Positions 6,280-7,399 of a stretch of DNA of 7,399 nt are shown here, one piece after another. Position numbers and translations under genes: made by a program. Position 1 is the first letter of the stretch; each line of letters opens with the position of its first letter. The notes below the pieces were generated by a model, which was not told where the DNA came from, ran no database searches, and was given only the letters and a program-made list of their open reading frames with translations. This DNA is from Bdellovibrionales bacterium (GTDB lineage Bacteria > Bdellovibrionota > Bdellovibrionia > Bdellovibrionales > JAMPXM01), in contig SXSP01000243.1 of the NCBI GenBank assembly GCA_005792225.1, positions 1-7,399 on the forward strand, written 5' to 3'.

Positions 6280-7004
6280 TGCCCTTGAACCGCACCCAAA
6301 TCATCGGAGGCGTCGTTGCCCTCGTTGCGGCCGTGAGCCTCATCGTCAAGAAGCAGAACGAGAGACGACTTGAGTTCTCTTCCGACGCTGCCGAAGCCGA
6401 ACAGATGATGGCGAGACACAAAACGAAGATCGACGGTGTAACGGCTCCGCCGAAGGCCTCGTCAAGAGAAGTTCAACGGGCGATCGCCTCGGCCGGGGAG
6501 GTGGCGCCGGCCGCTCCCTTCGCTTATTACCGTGAGGTCGCCGTCTACGCGCAATTAAAGAGTAAGGTCTTCTTGAGTGATGATGAGAAGGCGCAAAAAA
6601 ACGAAATGTTCGCCAACCGCGAGCTCATCGAGGGGATCGGCGAGTTCTTGCGACGACCCGCGGGCACCCAGTTTGAGGCGCAAGCCCAGCAGTCGGCCGC
6701 CCTCGATTTTCTGCTCGAGGCTCTCACATCGAAAGAAGGAAACCAGGCCGCTGAAATGGCGCTGAGAGAAATCATCGTCGATGACCAAATCGAGACCGAC
6801 AAACTCGACATTGATTCGCGAAAAAATCTTGCGGGAGTGAAAGCGGAAGTCCTGTACCAGTGGACCTCCCTTGATCCCGGTCGCACATCTGAGATTCGTG
6901 GATGGCTTCCCGGGCCGGTGAGCGAAAAAATTTGGAGAAACGTCACCGACACCCAGCAGAGGAACTTGCGCGAGTCGGCGATGGTCGGAATGGACGATCT
7001 ATGA
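6276..7004 (+). CDS. Membrane-anchored protein of unknown function, coupled to the lipoprotein gene
   Basis: I do not recognise this 242-residue protein. Residues 9-24 form a single hydrophobic helix (IIGGVVALVAAVSLIV) after one early Arg and before KKQNERR. The topology is therefore uncertain: an uncleaved anchor with the bulk in either the periplasm or the cytoplasm. About 40-80 is low-complexity and probably flexible; the rest looks mostly alpha-helical and acidic (for example AALDFLLEALTSKEGNQAAEMALREIIVDDQIE), weakly reminiscent of helical-repeat scaffolds. It has no cysteine, in contrast to its Cys-rich neighbour. The start overlaps the lipoprotein stop by four bases (ATGA), so the two are almost certainly one operon and may be made in fixed ratio. 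A second ATG follows at 6279. A role in export, assembly or processing of the lipoprotein is a guess from position only. Confidence 0.82.
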   Translation: MMPLNRTQIIGGVVALVAAVSLIVKKQNERRLEFSSDAAEAEQMMARHKTKIDGVTAPPKASSREVQRAIASAGEVAPAAPFAYYREVAVYAQLKSKVFLSDDEKAQKNEMFANRELIEGIGEFLRRPAGTQFEAQAQQSAALDFLLEALTSKEGNQAAEMALREIIVDDQIETDKLDIDSRKNLAGVKAEVLYQWTSLDPGRTSEIRGWLPGPVSEKIWRNVTDTQQRNLRESAMVGMDDL

Positions 7005-7399
7005 TTTCGGTTTAAAGAGGTGGACGAAAAAGGGAATCACCGATGCCAAACCGAGATAGGTGTGCACTCCAGCCGTCCAAGACTTAAGGGTTTCATCCGT
7101 GACGTAATAGAGGATCGGAACCGTTGCCACCAAGACGAGAATAGGGCTTAAGGTCGAAAGCCCGCTCGTCTTTTTCTTTTTTCCTTTCAGGCCACGCGCG
7201 ACGTGCGACTGGCAAAGCGCTCCAAAGACCATCAAAAAGAAGAGCCCGAAGACCGCGTGCAAACGGAGGAACCAAATTCTCGCCTCGTGCGGCTCGGGCC
7301 CGAATCCACGATCTATCTGAAACCAAGTCTCGAAAATCCAGACGACAAGGCCTGAAACGAAGAGAACAGACAGGGTTGAATACAGAATGCGCTTAAAAC
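6999..7399 (-). CDS. Small polytopic membrane protein, possible b-type cytochrome (5'-truncated)
   Basis: The frame is open to the right edge: 132 residues are visible and the N-terminus is missing. The in-frame TTG at 7262 would start inside a helix and is unlikely to be the start. Four hydrophobic segments are visible (about 5-26, 43-62, 83-99, 109-128, counted from the edge), with a basic loop GLKGKKKK (69-76). Four histidines lie in helices two and four: H47 and H65, H112 and H126 (LRLHAVFG, QSHVARG, GVHTYLG, FVHLF). Paired His on two helices is the layout of di-haem four-helix cytochromes such as the b561 or DUF4405-like groups, where these proteins pass electrons across the inner membrane. 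The family is suggested, not proven. It converges on the preceding gene with a 6-base overlap. Confidence 0.75.
   Translation of the reverse strand, partial: FKRILYSTLSVLFVSGLVVWIFETWFQIDRGFGPEPHEARIWFLRLHAVFGLFFLMVFGALCQSHVARGLKGKKKKTSGLSTLSPILVLVATVPILYYVTDETLKSWTAGVHTYLGLASVIPFFVHLFKPKS

Overview
The window reads as a piece of chromosome from a Gram-negative, diderm bacterium. It encodes an RND-type inner-membrane efflux transporter, a MurJ/MviN lipid II flippase, and a type II signal peptide on a long secreted protein. Base composition is moderately GC-rich, judged by eye. The MurJ subtype (an AALRIPNFLQNLFGEG block and an AYAQTIYLLPISLFGM block) and the large PKD/Cys-rich lipoprotein remind me of Bdellovibrionota or neighbouring former deltaproteobacteria. 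That placement is an inference, not something the sequence proves.

Layout, left to right. (1) 1-2067 (+) is the C-terminal two thirds of an RND transporter, cut by the left edge. (2) 1924-3585 (-) is murJ, convergent with the RND gene and overlapping its last 144 bases in exact codon register. (3) 3586-3777 is a 192-base divergent intergenic region with a perfect 12-bp inverted repeat and further copies of its half-site. (4) 3778-6279 (+) is an 833-residue predicted lipoprotein: lipobox, two PKD-like domains, a Thr/Pro linker, a Cys-rich region with repeated modules, one thrombospondin type 1 (TSP1)-like domain, and a C-terminal Hint (Hedgehog/intein)-like domain. (5) 6276-7004 (+) is a 242-residue protein with an N-terminal membrane anchor, translationally coupled to the lipoprotein gene by an ATGA overlap. 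(6) 6999 to the right edge (-) is the C-terminal part of a small four-helix membrane protein with paired histidines that may bind b-type haem; it overlaps the previous gene by 6 bases.

The efflux pump and murJ are housekeeping or transport genes. The part most worth attention is the two-gene operon at 3778-7004. Its lipoprotein combines adhesion-type modules usually discussed in animal extracellular proteins with a C-terminal domain of a class that autocleaves, and it is tied to a membrane-anchored partner of unknown function. No RNA genes, insertion sequences, CRISPR arrays or convincing intrinsic terminators were seen. Both convergent gene pairs overlap and so leave no space for a terminator between them.
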